From Streptomyces spiramyceticus (lineage in GTDB: Bacteria > Actinomycetota > Actinomycetes > Streptomycetales > Streptomycetaceae), in NCBI RefSeq assembly GCF_028807635.1, contig NZ_JARBAX010000001.1:2824001-2888000 (forward strand): a DNA stretch of 64,000 nt, written 5' to 3'. Both the position numbers and the translations under genes were made by a program. Under the pieces are notes generated by a model. It did not search any database. It saw nothing but the letters and a program-made list of their open reading frames with translations, and was not told the DNA's origin. Positions 17,246-25,612 of the stretch are shown in pieces. Within the stretch, counting starts at the first letter, position 1, and every line of letters begins with the position of its first letter.

Positions 17246-18478
17246 TCAATCGCGACGCCCCCGCCCCGCGACACCGGCGAGGTACTCGTTCCAGCCCCGC
17301 CCCCGGGACTCACCACGCGGCCCCGGCACCTCGGGCCGAGGCCCGTCGGCTCCGGCACGGCCCCGCATCGCCACCCACACCACCAGCCCCACCCCCAGCA
17401 GCGGATAAGGCGAAGCCAGAACCTGCTGCCACCACGCGAACCGCAGATCCAGGTCGCCGTCGTGCGGCAGCACCCACATCGTGCGCGCCGCGAAGGCCAC
17501 CCCCACCACCGCCGCGAGCCGCACCCGCTTCTCCGCGACCAGCACCGCCACCACCGGCACGCACCACACCCAGTGGTGGGACCAGCTGATCGGCGAGACC
17601 AGCAGCGCGGTGAGCGCGGTGACCAGCACGCCCCACACCGGGCCGGAGCGGCGTGCCACCCAGAGCCCGGCGAGGCCGACCAGCGCCGCAGGCACCATCC
17701 ACAGGAGCCCGGGCTCCGCATCGTGCAGTACGCGGGCGAACAGGCCCTGCAGCGACTGGTTGTCGACGATCCACGCCTTGCCGACCCGCCCGGTCTCGAA
17801 GATCCGCCGGGTCCAGAAGTCGACGCTGGCGTGCGGGAGTACGAGCGCGCCGAGAAGCACCGTGCCGACGAAGGAGGCGAGTGCGGTCAGGCCGGCCCGT
17901 ACGCGACCGGTGATCAGCAGGTAGACGATGAAGATGGCCGGTGTGATCTTGATGCCGGCCGCGATACCGACGGCGAAGCCCTTGCCGACGGCGTCGTCCC
18001 TGCGGGACAGGTCCCACAGGACGAGACAGACCAGGGCCAGGTTGATCTGCCCGAAAAGGATCGTCTGGAAGACGGGTTCGAGCCAGAGGCCGACGGCGGT
18101 GCCCGCGAGGACGAGAGCGGGCCGCGCGGGCCCGGCCGGGATCCCGGCGAACCGGCAGGAGAGGTGCACCAGCAGTGCGAGGAGCGCCGCGTTGCCCACG
18201 GCGAAGGCGACCTTGAGAGCGCCGAGGGGCAGCCAGATCGTCGGCACGAAGAGGATCGCGGCGAACGGCGGATAGGTGGCGGGCAGCTTCCACTCGGTGA
18301 CGGTGAAGCCGTACAGATCGGTGCCGTTGGCGACGGCCGCACCTTCCGCCCGGTAGACGAGGGTGTCGGCCATGGGGATGTGCTGGACCAGGCAGAGCGA
18401 GGCCAGCGCGGCCAGCGATACGGCGAGCAAGATGCCCGAGGCGATCAGTGAACGAGGGGTCGCGCTCCGGTTTTCCAC
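17246..18478 (-). CDS. GT87 (DUF2029) membrane mannosyltransferase-like protein
   Basis: A 410-residue polytopic membrane protein with about ten helices. It matches the GT-C fold GT87 family, which in actinobacteria includes PimE-type polyprenol-phosphate-mannose-dependent mannosyltransferases. The short loop after helix 1 ('MADTLVYRAEGAAVANGTDLYG') carries the Asp expected in GT-C enzymes and is followed by 'YPPFAAILFVP', both typical of the family. It should transfer a sugar outside the membrane to a lipid or protein acceptor, which cannot be told here. The C-terminal 40 residues are Arg/Gly-rich and cytoplasmic. Confidence 0.88.
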   Translation of the reverse strand: MENRSATPRSLIASGILLAVSLAALASLCLVQHIPMADTLVYRAEGAAVANGTDLYGFTVTEWKLPATYPPFAAILFVPTIWLPLGALKVAFAVGNAALLALLVHLSCRFAGIPAGPARPALVLAGTAVGLWLEPVFQTILFGQINLALVCLVLWDLSRRDDAVGKGFAVGIAAGIKITPAIFIVYLLITGRVRAGLTALASFVGTVLLGALVLPHASVDFWTRRIFETGRVGKAWIVDNQSLQGLFARVLHDAEPGLLWMVPAALVGLAGLWVARRSGPVWGVLVTALTALLVSPISWSHHWVWCVPVVAVLVAEKRVRLAAVVGVAFAARTMWVLPHDGDLDLRFAWWQQVLASPYPLLGVGLVVWVAMRGRAGADGPRPEVPGPRGESRGRGWNEYLAGVAGRGRRD

Positions 18479-18535
18479 GGCCGCGACCCTAGTGGATCGA
18501 CGCGCCGCGCATCGGAACGGGACCTCAAACGGACG

Positions 18536-18739
18536 TCAACGGAGCTTTACGCCCGCTTCCTCCCCGTACTCCCGGTACTCCCCGAGGACGGCCACGCTGA
18601 ACGCCGCGCCCGTGAAAACCCTGACGGCGCGTAGCGCGGAGCCGATGACGTGGACGGGGTGACCGGCGCCGAGGGCGGTCGCCCCGAGGGGCCGGGTGCG
18701 GTGGACGGACGGGCCTGGGGTGAAGGTCGCTGAACTCAT
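18536..18739 (-). CDS. Small hypothetical protein
   Basis: A 67-residue protein from the ATG at 18739, starting 'MSSATFTPGPSVHRTRPLG', with a mildly hydrophobic middle and an acidic end 'GEYREYGEEAGVKLR'. An in-frame ATG 39 bases upstream is an alternative; neither start has a well-spaced ribosome site. Codon use looks coding. No family is recognised. Confidence 0.55.
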   Translation of the reverse strand: MSSATFTPGPSVHRTRPLGATALGAGHPVHVIGSALRAVRVFTGAAFSVAVLGEYREYGEEAGVKLR

Positions 18740-19013
18740 GTCTCCATGATGGATTTCGGACATTCCCTGCACATCGGCCCACGGTCTGAATTCCCGCGCC
18801 ACCCGCCTACGTCTGGGGGGTGACACCAACCCTGAGTCCGTCCCCGACGAGGACCGGGCGCCCGTACTCCCCCACAAAAACCATTCGCCCGCGCCGCAGC
18901 CGCGCAGCTACAATCCCCGGTCTCCCCGCCTCCCCCTGTGGAGCGCCGCCGCCCGGACGGAAACCGGCCGGCAGCCACCCCCGTGATCCCCGCGTACAGC
19001 CGGAGGCAACACC

Positions 19014-21119
19014 GTGCCCGCGCACGCCCCTGACCCCAGATCCGCTCCCACAACCGACCCACTGGCCCGTGAGCGCGCCCACCTCACCTCCTCGCGCGCC
19101 GCGCTCCGCGCCATGCGCGAGGACGTGCAGTCCCTCGACATCCGCGACGTCACCGCGAACTGGGTGAACGCCGTCGTCCTCACCGCGCAGATCGAGGACC
19201 GCATCAAGGCGCTGGCCGATCTCGCCCACACCCCGCTCTTCTTCGGCCGCCTCGACTATCTGCACCGCGTCGGCGCGGACCGGGCGGAGGGCGCGGAGGG
19301 GGAGCAGTTCTACATCGGCCGGCGGCACGTCCACAACGCCGACGGCGACCCCATGGTCATCGACTGGCGCGCGCCCGTCTCGCAGCCCTTCTACCGGGCG
19401 TCCAAGAAGGACCCCATGGACGTCGGGCTGCGCCGCCGCTTCGGGTACACGGGCGGCGAGCTCACGGCGTACGAGGACGAGTACCTCACCGATCCGCGGG
19501 AGTCCGAGCAGACCAGCAAGCTGCTCCAGGCCGAGATCGAGCGGCCGCGCGTGGGTCCGATGCGCGACATCGTCGCGACGATCCAGCCCGAGCAGGACGA
19601 GATCGTACGGTCCGGGCTCGCCGGTTCCGTGTGTGTGCAGGGCGGCCCCGGCACCGGCAAGACCGCCGTCGGCCTGCACCGCGTCGCGTACCTCCTCTAC
19701 GCGCACCGCGAGCGGCTCGCCCGCACCGGCACGCTCGTCATCGGGCCGAACAAGTCCTTCCTGCACTACATCGAGCAGGTCCTGCCCGCCCTCGGCGAGC
19801 TGGAGGTCAAGCAGGCGACCGTCGACGACCTGGTCGCGCACGTAGAGGTGCGGGGCGAGGACGAAGCGGCGGCCGCGGTCGTCAAGGGCGACGCCCGCAT
19901 GGCGGAGGTGCTGCGCCGCGCGCTGCGTTCGCACGTCACGATGCCGACCGAGCCGCTGGTGGTGGTCCGCGGGTCGCGGCGGTGGCGCGTACCGGCGTAC
20001 GAACTGGAGGAGATGGTCCAGGAGTTGCTGAACCGCGACATCCGTTACGGCGCCGCCCGCGAGGCACTTCCGCAGCGCATCGCGCATGCCGTTCTCGTAC
20101 GGATGGAGCAGGCGGGCGAGGCGCCGGACGACCGGGTGCAGGACGCGGTGGCCCGGAATGCGGCCGTCAAGGCGGTGGTCAAGGCGGTCTGGCCGCCCAT
20201 CGAGCCCGCAAAGCTGGTGCTGCGGCTGCTCGCGGACGCGGAGTTCCTGGCCGCGCACGCGAACGGCATCCTCACGGAGGACGAGCAGAAGACGATCCTG
20301 TGGGCCAAGCCCGCGCGGAGCGTCAAGGCCGCGAAGTGGTCAGCTGCGGACGCGGTGCTGATCGACGAGGCGAACGACCTGGTCTCCCGTACGCACTCCC
20401 TCGGCCATGTGGTCCTCGACGAGGCGCAGGACCTGTCCCCCATGCAGTACCGCGCGGTGGGCCGCCGCTGCACGACAGGCTCGGCGACGGTGCTGGGCGA
20501 CCTGGCGCAGGGCACGACGCCGTGGGCGACGGCGAGCTGGGCGGACGCGCTGACGCACCTGGGCAAGCCGGACGCGCTGCTGGAGGAACTGACGGCGGGC
20601 TTCCGCGTACCGCGCGAGGTGATCGCCTACGCGTCGCGGCTGCTGCCGCACATGTCGCCGGGCCTGGCGGAGGTGCGGTCGGTACGTGAGTCACCGGGGT
20701 CGCTGGAGATCCGGGCGGTGGGCCGCGACGCCACGCCGGGCGACGCCGCCGCCACCTCGGCGGCGCTGGACGCGGCGGCGGTGGCGGCCTGCGCGGAATC
20801 CCTCGCCCACGAAGGCTCCATCGGCCTGATCGCCGCCGACGCCCGCATCCCGGCACTCGCCGAGGCCCTGGCCGCGGCGGGGATGCCGTACCTCGCGCCC
20901 GGCGAGGAGACGACCGCCGACTCCCGGCTGACGCTGGTCCCGGCATCGCTCGCCAAGGGTCTGGAGTACGACTACGTGGTGCTGGACGAGCCCGCGGCGG
21001 TCGTCGACGGCGAACCGGACGAACGGACCGGGTTGCGCCGGCTGTACGTCGCCCTGACGCGCGCGGTATCGGGCCTGACGGTGCTGCATGCGTCACCGCT
21101 GCCGGCTCAGTTGGGCTAG
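19014..21119 (+). CDS. helD: HelD-like superfamily 1 ATPase (RNA polymerase recycling factor)
   Basis: A UvrD/Rep-like ATPase of 701 residues. It has the split layout of HelD: an N-terminal coiled-coil-like arm (residues 15-75), Walker A 'GGPGTGKT' at 210-217, the DExQ box 'VLDEAQDLSPMQY' near 475, and C-terminal motifs 'KGLEYDYVVLDE' and 'RRLYVALTRA'. HelD proteins pry open RNA polymerase to release nucleic acid and, in some actinomycetes, rifamycins. The GTG at 19014 has GGAGG seven bases upstream, and a good -10, TACAAT, is at 18909-18914. I see no rifamycin-associated inverted repeat upstream, so a resistance role is not indicated. It converges on cutC across a strong hairpin. Confidence 0.9.
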   Translation: MPAHAPDPRSAPTTDPLARERAHLTSSRAALRAMREDVQSLDIRDVTANWVNAVVLTAQIEDRIKALADLAHTPLFFGRLDYLHRVGADRAEGAEGEQFYIGRRHVHNADGDPMVIDWRAPVSQPFYRASKKDPMDVGLRRRFGYTGGELTAYEDEYLTDPRESEQTSKLLQAEIERPRVGPMRDIVATIQPEQDEIVRSGLAGSVCVQGGPGTGKTAVGLHRVAYLLYAHRERLARTGTLVIGPNKSFLHYIEQVLPALGELEVKQATVDDLVAHVEVRGEDEAAAAVVKGDARMAEVLRRALRSHVTMPTEPLVVVRGSRRWRVPAYELEEMVQELLNRDIRYGAAREALPQRIAHAVLVRMEQAGEAPDDRVQDAVARNAAVKAVVKAVWPPIEPAKLVLRLLADAEFLAAHANGILTEDEQKTILWAKPARSVKAAKWSAADAVLIDEANDLVSRTHSLGHVVLDEAQDLSPMQYRAVGRRCTTGSATVLGDLAQGTTPWATASWADALTHLGKPDALLEELTAGFRVPREVIAYASRLLPHMSPGLAEVRSVRESPGSLEIRAVGRDATPGDAAATSAALDAAAVAACAESLAHEGSIGLIAADARIPALAEALAAAGMPYLAPGEETTADSRLTLVPASLAKGLEYDYVVLDEPAAVVDGEPDERTGLRRLYVALTRAVSGLTVLHASPLPAQLG

Positions 21120-21143
21120 GCGGGCGCCGACGGCGGGCATGTT

Positions 21144-21188
21144 CTCAATCGCCGGAGGGCTGAAAAATCAGCCCCTCCGGCGATTGAG
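21144..21188. terminator. Bidirectional hairpin terminator between helD and cutC
   Basis: Arms at 21144-21163 and 21168-21188 pair over about 20 bases with one bulged base around a short A-rich loop. The stem carries the CTCAATCGCCGGAGG motif of Streptomyces intergenic repeats. It lies between two convergent genes. Confidence 0.8.
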
Positions 21189-21222
21189 GACTTCGGGAGG
21201 TGCGGGGTGGGGAAACAAACCC

Positions 21223-21915
21223 CTACCCCGCGTCCAGCACCGCCCGCCACTCCCGCACCGCCCCCGCATCGACCCCCGCCGACCATCCCCCCGGCCGCGC
21301 CGCCCCGCCGATGTGGAACGCGTCGATACCGGCGCCGAGCAAGCGCGGCAGATGGTCGAGGCGCAAGCCTCCACCCACCAGGATCTGCGGTTCGTACCCG
21401 GGCTCACCCGTGCGCGCCGCCTCCGCCACAAGCGTCGCCATGCCGTCGTCGACCCCGTCCGCCGAGCCCGCCGTGAGGTACGTGTCCAGGCCCGGCAGAT
21501 CCGCGAGTTGCTTCCGCAGCGCGTCGCGGTCGGCGGCGCGGTCGATCGCCCGGTGGAAGGTCCAGTGGCAACCGTTCAGTTCCGCGACCAGCCGCTCGAC
21601 GGCGACGAGATCCGGGTTGCCGTCCGCGTCCAGGAAGCCGAGCACGAACTCCTCCGCGCCCTCGCCCCGCAGCTCCCGCGCCTTCCGTACGAGCACATCC
21701 ACATCCCCCGCCGCGAAGCCGTCGGCAACCCTGAGCATCACGCGCAGCGGGATGTCCACGGAGGCGCGGATCCGGCCGAAGGTCTCACGGGACGGGGTGA
21801 GACCGTCCGCCGCGATGTCCGTGACCAGTTCGAGCCGGTCCGCCCCTCCGGTCTGGGCGGCGATCGCATCCTCCGCGTCGAGGGCGATCACCTCCAGGAC
21901 TGCACGGTTGCTCAT
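21223..21915 (-). CDS. cutC: CutC family copper homeostasis protein
   Basis: A soluble 230-residue (beta/alpha)8-barrel of the CutC family. The opening 'LEVIALDAEDAIAAQTGGADRLELV' is diagnostic, 'PLRVMLRVADGFA' follows near residue 65, and the barrel end 'DAFHIGGAARPGG' lies near 205. CutC is linked to copper tolerance and binds Cu(I) in some species; no enzyme activity is settled. I chose the ATG at 21915 (GGGG five bases upstream). It lies next to the copper ATPase region, though no CsoR-type site is seen directly before it. Confidence 0.92.
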   Translation of the reverse strand: MSNRAVLEVIALDAEDAIAAQTGGADRLELVTDIAADGLTPSRETFGRIRASVDIPLRVMLRVADGFAAGDVDVLVRKARELRGEGAEEFVLGFLDADGNPDLVAVERLVAELNGCHWTFHRAIDRAADRDALRKQLADLPGLDTYLTAGSADGVDDGMATLVAEAARTGEPGYEPQILVGGGLRLDHLPRLLGAGIDAFHIGGAARPGGWSAGVDAGAVREWRAVLDAG

Positions 21916-22002
21916 GTGACCCCATTCCATCGGGCGGCGGCTACTACAGGTCTAGTCCAATAGTCACCCTACGGGTAGCACACGGCCCCGCGCATCAGCG
22001 CG

Positions 22003-22908
22003 TCAGTGCGCGTGGCCACCCGCCTCGACCCCGCCACCCGCAGAGACCGTGAAGGCCGCGGTACGGACCTTGCCCTCGTGCCGGAAGTCGAGGAAGAGGC
22101 GGTACGCACCGGAGCTGGGCGCAGTGGCGGTGAAGGACACCTCGGGCCCCGGCCCCCCGTCGTTCGGGTGGACGTGCAGATACGCGAGGTCGCCGGAGCG
22201 CAGGGCGACCAGGTGTCCGTACGCACCGAGGTACGGCTGGAGGTCGGTGACGGGCTTGCCGCCCTTGGCGACGGTCAGCCTGAGCTCGCGGGCCGCGCCG
22301 GGGCGCAGCCCGCCGGCGAGGGTGACCTCGTAGCCGTCGACTTCGGCGGTCGCCTCGACCGGCGGCAGTGCGGCAGGCGCGTACGCGCCGGAGACGGCCA
22401 GGTCGGCGCCGAGCGTCACCCCCTCGGCACCCTTCCTCGCAGGCGTGAAGTCGGCGAACGCGCGGTAGCCGCCCGCCTTGGGCAGTTCGACGGGGACGGA
22501 CCACGTGCCGTCGGCTGCGCGGACCGGATGCAGGTGCCGGTAGGCGGTGAGATCACGCGAGGCGACGATGAAGTGCAGCTCCTTGCCGTGCTCGCGCTTG
22601 TACGCCGTGACCTTGCGCCCGCTCCCGTCCCGGACGGAGAAGCGCACCTCGGTACGTTCACCGGCCTTGATACGCGAGGTCTCCAGGTCCAGGGCGTATC
22701 CGCGCTCGGAGATCTGGAGCCCGCCGGGGGCGGTGCCGTCCGACCCGCGCTCGCCCTTCTCCCCGCGCCCGTCGTGACCGCCGTGCGGCGACGCAGCCGG
22801 GCGCTCGTCCGCGACGACGGGCCCGACACCCTTTCCCACTCCGTACGCCGTGCCGAAGGTCGCGGCGAGCGCGGCAGCGAAGGCGGTGATCTTCAGTCCG
22901 GTGTTCAT
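22003..22908 (-). CDS. Secreted His-rich protein of the copper region
   Basis: A 301-residue exported protein. A signal peptide or N-terminal anchor ('ITAFAAALAATFGTAYGVG') is followed by a His/Gly linker ('ASPHGGHDGRGEKG'). Two beta-sandwich-like repeats each contain HLHP/HVHP motifs ('YRHLHPVRAADGTW', 'LAYLHVHPND'), and the end is 'AGGHAH'. The His clusters suggest metal binding. It diverges from copA across a shared region with two CsoR-type operators, so it is very likely copper-induced. A role in binding or passing copper outside the membrane is inferred. Confidence 0.85.
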   Translation of the reverse strand: MNTGLKITAFAAALAATFGTAYGVGKGVGPVVADERPAASPHGGHDGRGEKGERGSDGTAPGGLQISERGYALDLETSRIKAGERTEVRFSVRDGSGRKVTAYKREHGKELHFIVASRDLTAYRHLHPVRAADGTWSVPVELPKAGGYRAFADFTPARKGAEGVTLGADLAVSGAYAPAALPPVEATAEVDGYEVTLAGGLRPGAARELRLTVAKGGKPVTDLQPYLGAYGHLVALRSGDLAYLHVHPNDGGPGPEVSFTATAPSSGAYRLFLDFRHEGKVRTAAFTVSAGGGVEAGGHAH

Positions 22909-22961
22909 GACGGTCTCCAGGGAGCGATGGGGCGACGACTGATGTTGTTGTTACACCGACG

Positions 22962-22989
22962 ACAATACCCCCAGGGGGTATAACGTCAA
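22962..22989 (-). promoter_or_regulatory. Promoter of the secreted copper protein with CsoR-type operator
   Basis: On the minus strand a -35 TTGACG (22984-22989) and a -10 TATTGT (22962-22967) are 16 bases apart. The 17-base palindrome ATACCCCCAGGGGGTAT (22965-22981) fills the spacer and overlaps the -10. It matches the operator form of Cu(I)-sensing CsoR repressors, so copper should relieve repression. Confidence 0.8.
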
Positions 22990-23003
22990 CCGGATTCAAC
23001 GCC

Positions 23004-23065
23004 TTGCATCAGATGGGGGCTGGGGGTATACATGACCCACCAGAACCAATACCCCCCAGGGGTAT
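23004..23065 (+). promoter_or_regulatory. copA promoter with CsoR-type operator
   Basis: A -35 TTGCAT (23004-23009) and a -10 TATACA (23027-23032) are 17 bases apart. A GGGGGTATAC half-site lies across the spacer end. A full operator ATACCCCCCAGGGGTAT (23049-23065) follows just after the expected start point. A CsoR tetramer bound there would block copA. Confidence 0.8.
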
Positions 23066-23090
23066 TCAGCGGCGTACCGAGGAGCAAGAC

Positions 23091-25355
23091 ATGCCCACCA
23101 CAGCAGCCGGCACCCCCACTCCCACCCAGGTCGAACTGGCCATCGGCGGCATGACCTGCGCCTCCTGCGCCGCCCGTATCGAGAAGAAGCTCAACCGCAT
23201 GGACGGCGTCGAAGCCACCGTCAACTACGCCACCGAGAAGGCCAAGGTCAGCTACCGGGGCGAGGAGGTCTCCGTACAGGACCTGATCGCCACCGTGGAG
23301 GCCACCGGCTACACCGCGAAGGAGCCCGCCCCGCCACCCACAGAGCCCCAGGAGGTGCCGTCGGACACGGAAAGCGCGCACGACGAACTGCGGCCGCTCC
23401 GCCAGCGGTTGATCACCGCAACCCTCCTCGCCGTGCCCGTCGTCGCGATGGCGATGGTCCCGGCGCTCCAGATTCAGTACTGGCAGTGGCTGTCCCTCAC
23501 CCTCGCCGCGCCCGTCGTCACCTACGCCGCCTGGCCCTTCCACCGCGCCGCCTGGACCAACGCCAAGCACGGCGCGGCCACCATGGACACGCTGATCTCG
23601 GTCGGCACATCGGCGGCGTTCCTCTGGTCCCTCTGGGCACTGTTCTTCGGGACAGCCGGAACACCCGGCATGACCCACCCCTTCGAGCTGACGATCTCGC
23701 GCAGCGACGGCGCCGGGAACATCTATCTCGAAGCCGCCGCCGGAGTCACCGCGTTCATCCTGGCCGGGCGCTACTTCGAGGCCCGCTCGAAGCGGAAGGC
23801 GGGCGCCGCCCTCAAGGCACTCCTCGAACTCGGCGCCAAGAGCGTCACCGTCCTGCGGGAGGGCCGCGAGGAGACCATCCCCACCGCGGACCTGGCCGTC
23901 GGCGACCTTTTCCTCGTACGCCCGGGAGAAAAGATCGCCACCGACGGCACTGTCGTCGAAGGCACCTCCGCTGTCGACGCCGCCATGCTCACCGGCGAGT
24001 CCGTCCCCGTCGAGGTCGGCCCCGGCGACTCCGTCACCGGAGCGACCCTGAACGCCGGCGGCCGCCTGGTCGTCGAGGCCACCCGGGTCGGTGCCGACAC
24101 CCAACTGGCCAGGATGGCCAAGCTGGTCGAGGACGCCCAGAACGGCAAGGCGGCCGCCCAGCGCCTGGCCGACAAGATCTCGGCCGTCTTCGTGCCCGTC
24201 GTCATCGCCCTCGCGCTCGGCACGCTCGGCTTCTGGCTCGGCAACGGATCCGGCCTGACCGCCGCCTTCACGGCCGCCGTGGCCGTACTGATCATCGCCT
24301 GCCCGTGCGCCCTGGGCCTGGCCACCCCGACCGCCCTCATGGTCGGTACGGGCCGTGGCGCGCAGCTCGGCATCCTGATCAAGGGCCCGGAGGTCCTGGA
24401 GAACACCCGCAAGGCCGACACGATCGTCCTCGACAAGACCGGCACGGTCACCACGGGCCGTATGACCCTGCTCGCCGTCCACACCGCCGACAGCACGGAC
24501 CGCGCCGAAGTCCTGCGCTTGGCAGGCGCGTTGGAGCACGCGTCCGAGCACCCGGTCGCCCGGGCGGTGGCGGCCGGCGCCACGGCGGAGCTGGGCGGCC
24601 TGCCCGTCCCCGAGGACTTCGCGAACGTCCCGGGCCTCGGCGTCCAGGGCATCGTCGAGGGTCACGCCATACTGGTCGGCCGCTCAACACTCCTCGGGGA
24701 GTGGGCGATGGAGCTGCCGGCCGAGCTGGAGCGCACCAGGGGCGAGGCCGAAGCAGCCGGACGTACAGCCATCGCGGTGGCCTGGGACGGCGAGGCGCGC
24801 GCGGTCCTGGAGGTCGCCGACGCGGTGAAGGAGACCAGCGCGGAGGCGGTACGCAGGCTGCGCGCCCTGGGCCTCACCCCGATCCTCCTGACCGGCGACA
24901 ACAAGGCCGTCGCCGAGTCGGTGGCCCGCGAGGTCGGCATCGACGAGGTCATCGCGGAGGTCATGCCGCAGGACAAGGTCGACGTGGTCAAGAAGCTCCA
25001 GGCGGAGGGCCGCAGCGTCGCGATGGTCGGCGACGGCGTCAACGACGCGGCGGCGCTCGCGCAGGCCGACCTGGGCCTGGCCATGGGCACGGGGACGGAC
25101 GCCGCGATCGAGGCGGGCGACCTGACGCTCGTACGGGGCGACCTGCTGGCCGCCGCCGACGCGATCCGCCTCTCCCGCAAGACGCTCGGCACCATCAAGT
25201 CGAACCTCTTCTGGGCCTTCGCCTACAACGTGGCGGCCCTGCCGCTCGCGGCATCCGGCCTGCTCAACCCGATGATCGCGGGGGCGGCGATGGCGTTCTC
25301 GTCGGTCTTCGTGGTCGGCAACTCGCTGCGGCTGCGCGGCTTCCAGGCGGCGTGA
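23091..25355 (+). CDS. copA: Copper-exporting P1B-type ATPase
   Basis: A 754-residue Cu(I) efflux ATPase. One N-terminal heavy-metal-associated domain carries 'GMTCASC' (residues 20-26). Eight membrane helices follow, with the transport-site '[20 protein letters not shown]' in helix 6. '[10 protein letters not shown]' is the actuator loop, '[10 protein letters not shown]' holds the phosphorylated Asp, 'SEHPVARA' is the HP nucleotide motif, and '[18 protein letters not shown]' is the hinge. All key residues are present. The ATG at 23091 has GGAG seven bases upstream. It is expressed from a CsoR-type promoter shared with the divergent His-rich protein; csoR itself is not in the window. Confidence 0.97.
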   Translation: MPTTAAGTPTPTQVELAIGGMTCASCAARIEKKLNRMDGVEATVNYATEKAKVSYRGEEVSVQDLIATVEATGYTAKEPAPPPTEPQEVPSDTESAHDELRPLRQRLITATLLAVPVVAMAMVPALQIQYWQWLSLTLAAPVVTYAAWPFHRAAWTNAKHGAATMDTLISVGTSAAFLWSLWALFFGTAGTPGMTHPFELTISRSDGAGNIYLEAAAGVTAFILAGRYFEARSKRKAGAALKALLELGAKSVTVLREGREETIPTADLAVGDLFLVRPGEKIATDGTVVEGTSAVDAAMLTGESVPVEVGPGDSVTGATLNAGGRLVVEATRVGADTQLARMAKLVEDAQNGKAAAQRLADKISAVFVPVVIALALGTLGFWLGNGSGLTAAFTAAVAVLIIACPCALGLATPTALMVGTGRGAQLGILIKGPEVLENTRKADTIVLDKTGTVTTGRMTLLAVHTADSTDRAEVLRLAGALEHASEHPVARAVAAGATAELGGLPVPEDFANVPGLGVQGIVEGHAILVGRSTLLGEWAMELPAELERTRGEAEAAGRTAIAVAWDGEARAVLEVADAVKETSAEAVRRLRALGLTPILLTGDNKAVAESVAREVGIDEVIAEVMPQDKVDVVKKLQAEGRSVAMVGDGVNDAAALAQADLGLAMGTGTDAAIEAGDLTLVRGDLLAAADAIRLSRKTLGTIKSNLFWAFAYNVAALPLAASGLLNPMIAGAAMAFSSVFVVGNSLRLRGFQAA

Positions 25356-25373
25356 CGGCTCCGGTGCCCGCCC

Positions 25374-25475
25374 GGCGGGCGGATGCGGTGGGCGGTGCGG
25401 TGGGGCGGATGCGGTGGGGCGGATGCGGTGGGGCGGATGCGGTGGGCGGATGCGGTGGGCGGATGCGGCGGCCGT
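25374..25475. repeat. Tandem GC-rich repeat downstream of copA
   Basis: About seven copies of a GGATGCGGTGGGGC unit (13-14 bases, with small length changes) fill the start of the 257-base gap between copA and the histidine kinase gene. The rest of the gap to 25612 shows no gene. Confidence 0.75.
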
Positions 25476-25612
25476 GCGGGAAAGCCCCGCAGTGTTACGG
25501 CACGGTCGCATCCGGTGCCCGGCGGGACCCGGACCCTCCGTGAGCCGGGAGCAACCCGTCTCTTACCGCCGCGAAACCGCGCCGGTCATACCGGTTCGTA
25601 CCGTCGTCGGGT

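Noticed and set aside
18884..18914. A full promoter for the HelD-like gene with TTCGCC as -35
   Set aside because: The -10 TACAAT is good but the spacer would be 19 bases; only the -10 is mentioned with the gene.
25374..25475. Tandem repeats as a CRISPR array
   Set aside because: Units are 13-14 bases with no spacers; no cas genes are present.
23486..25543. A 685-codon open frame inside copA
   Set aside because: Shadow frame of the copper ATPase, Arg/Pro-rich with no motif; copA motifs are complete in the other frame.
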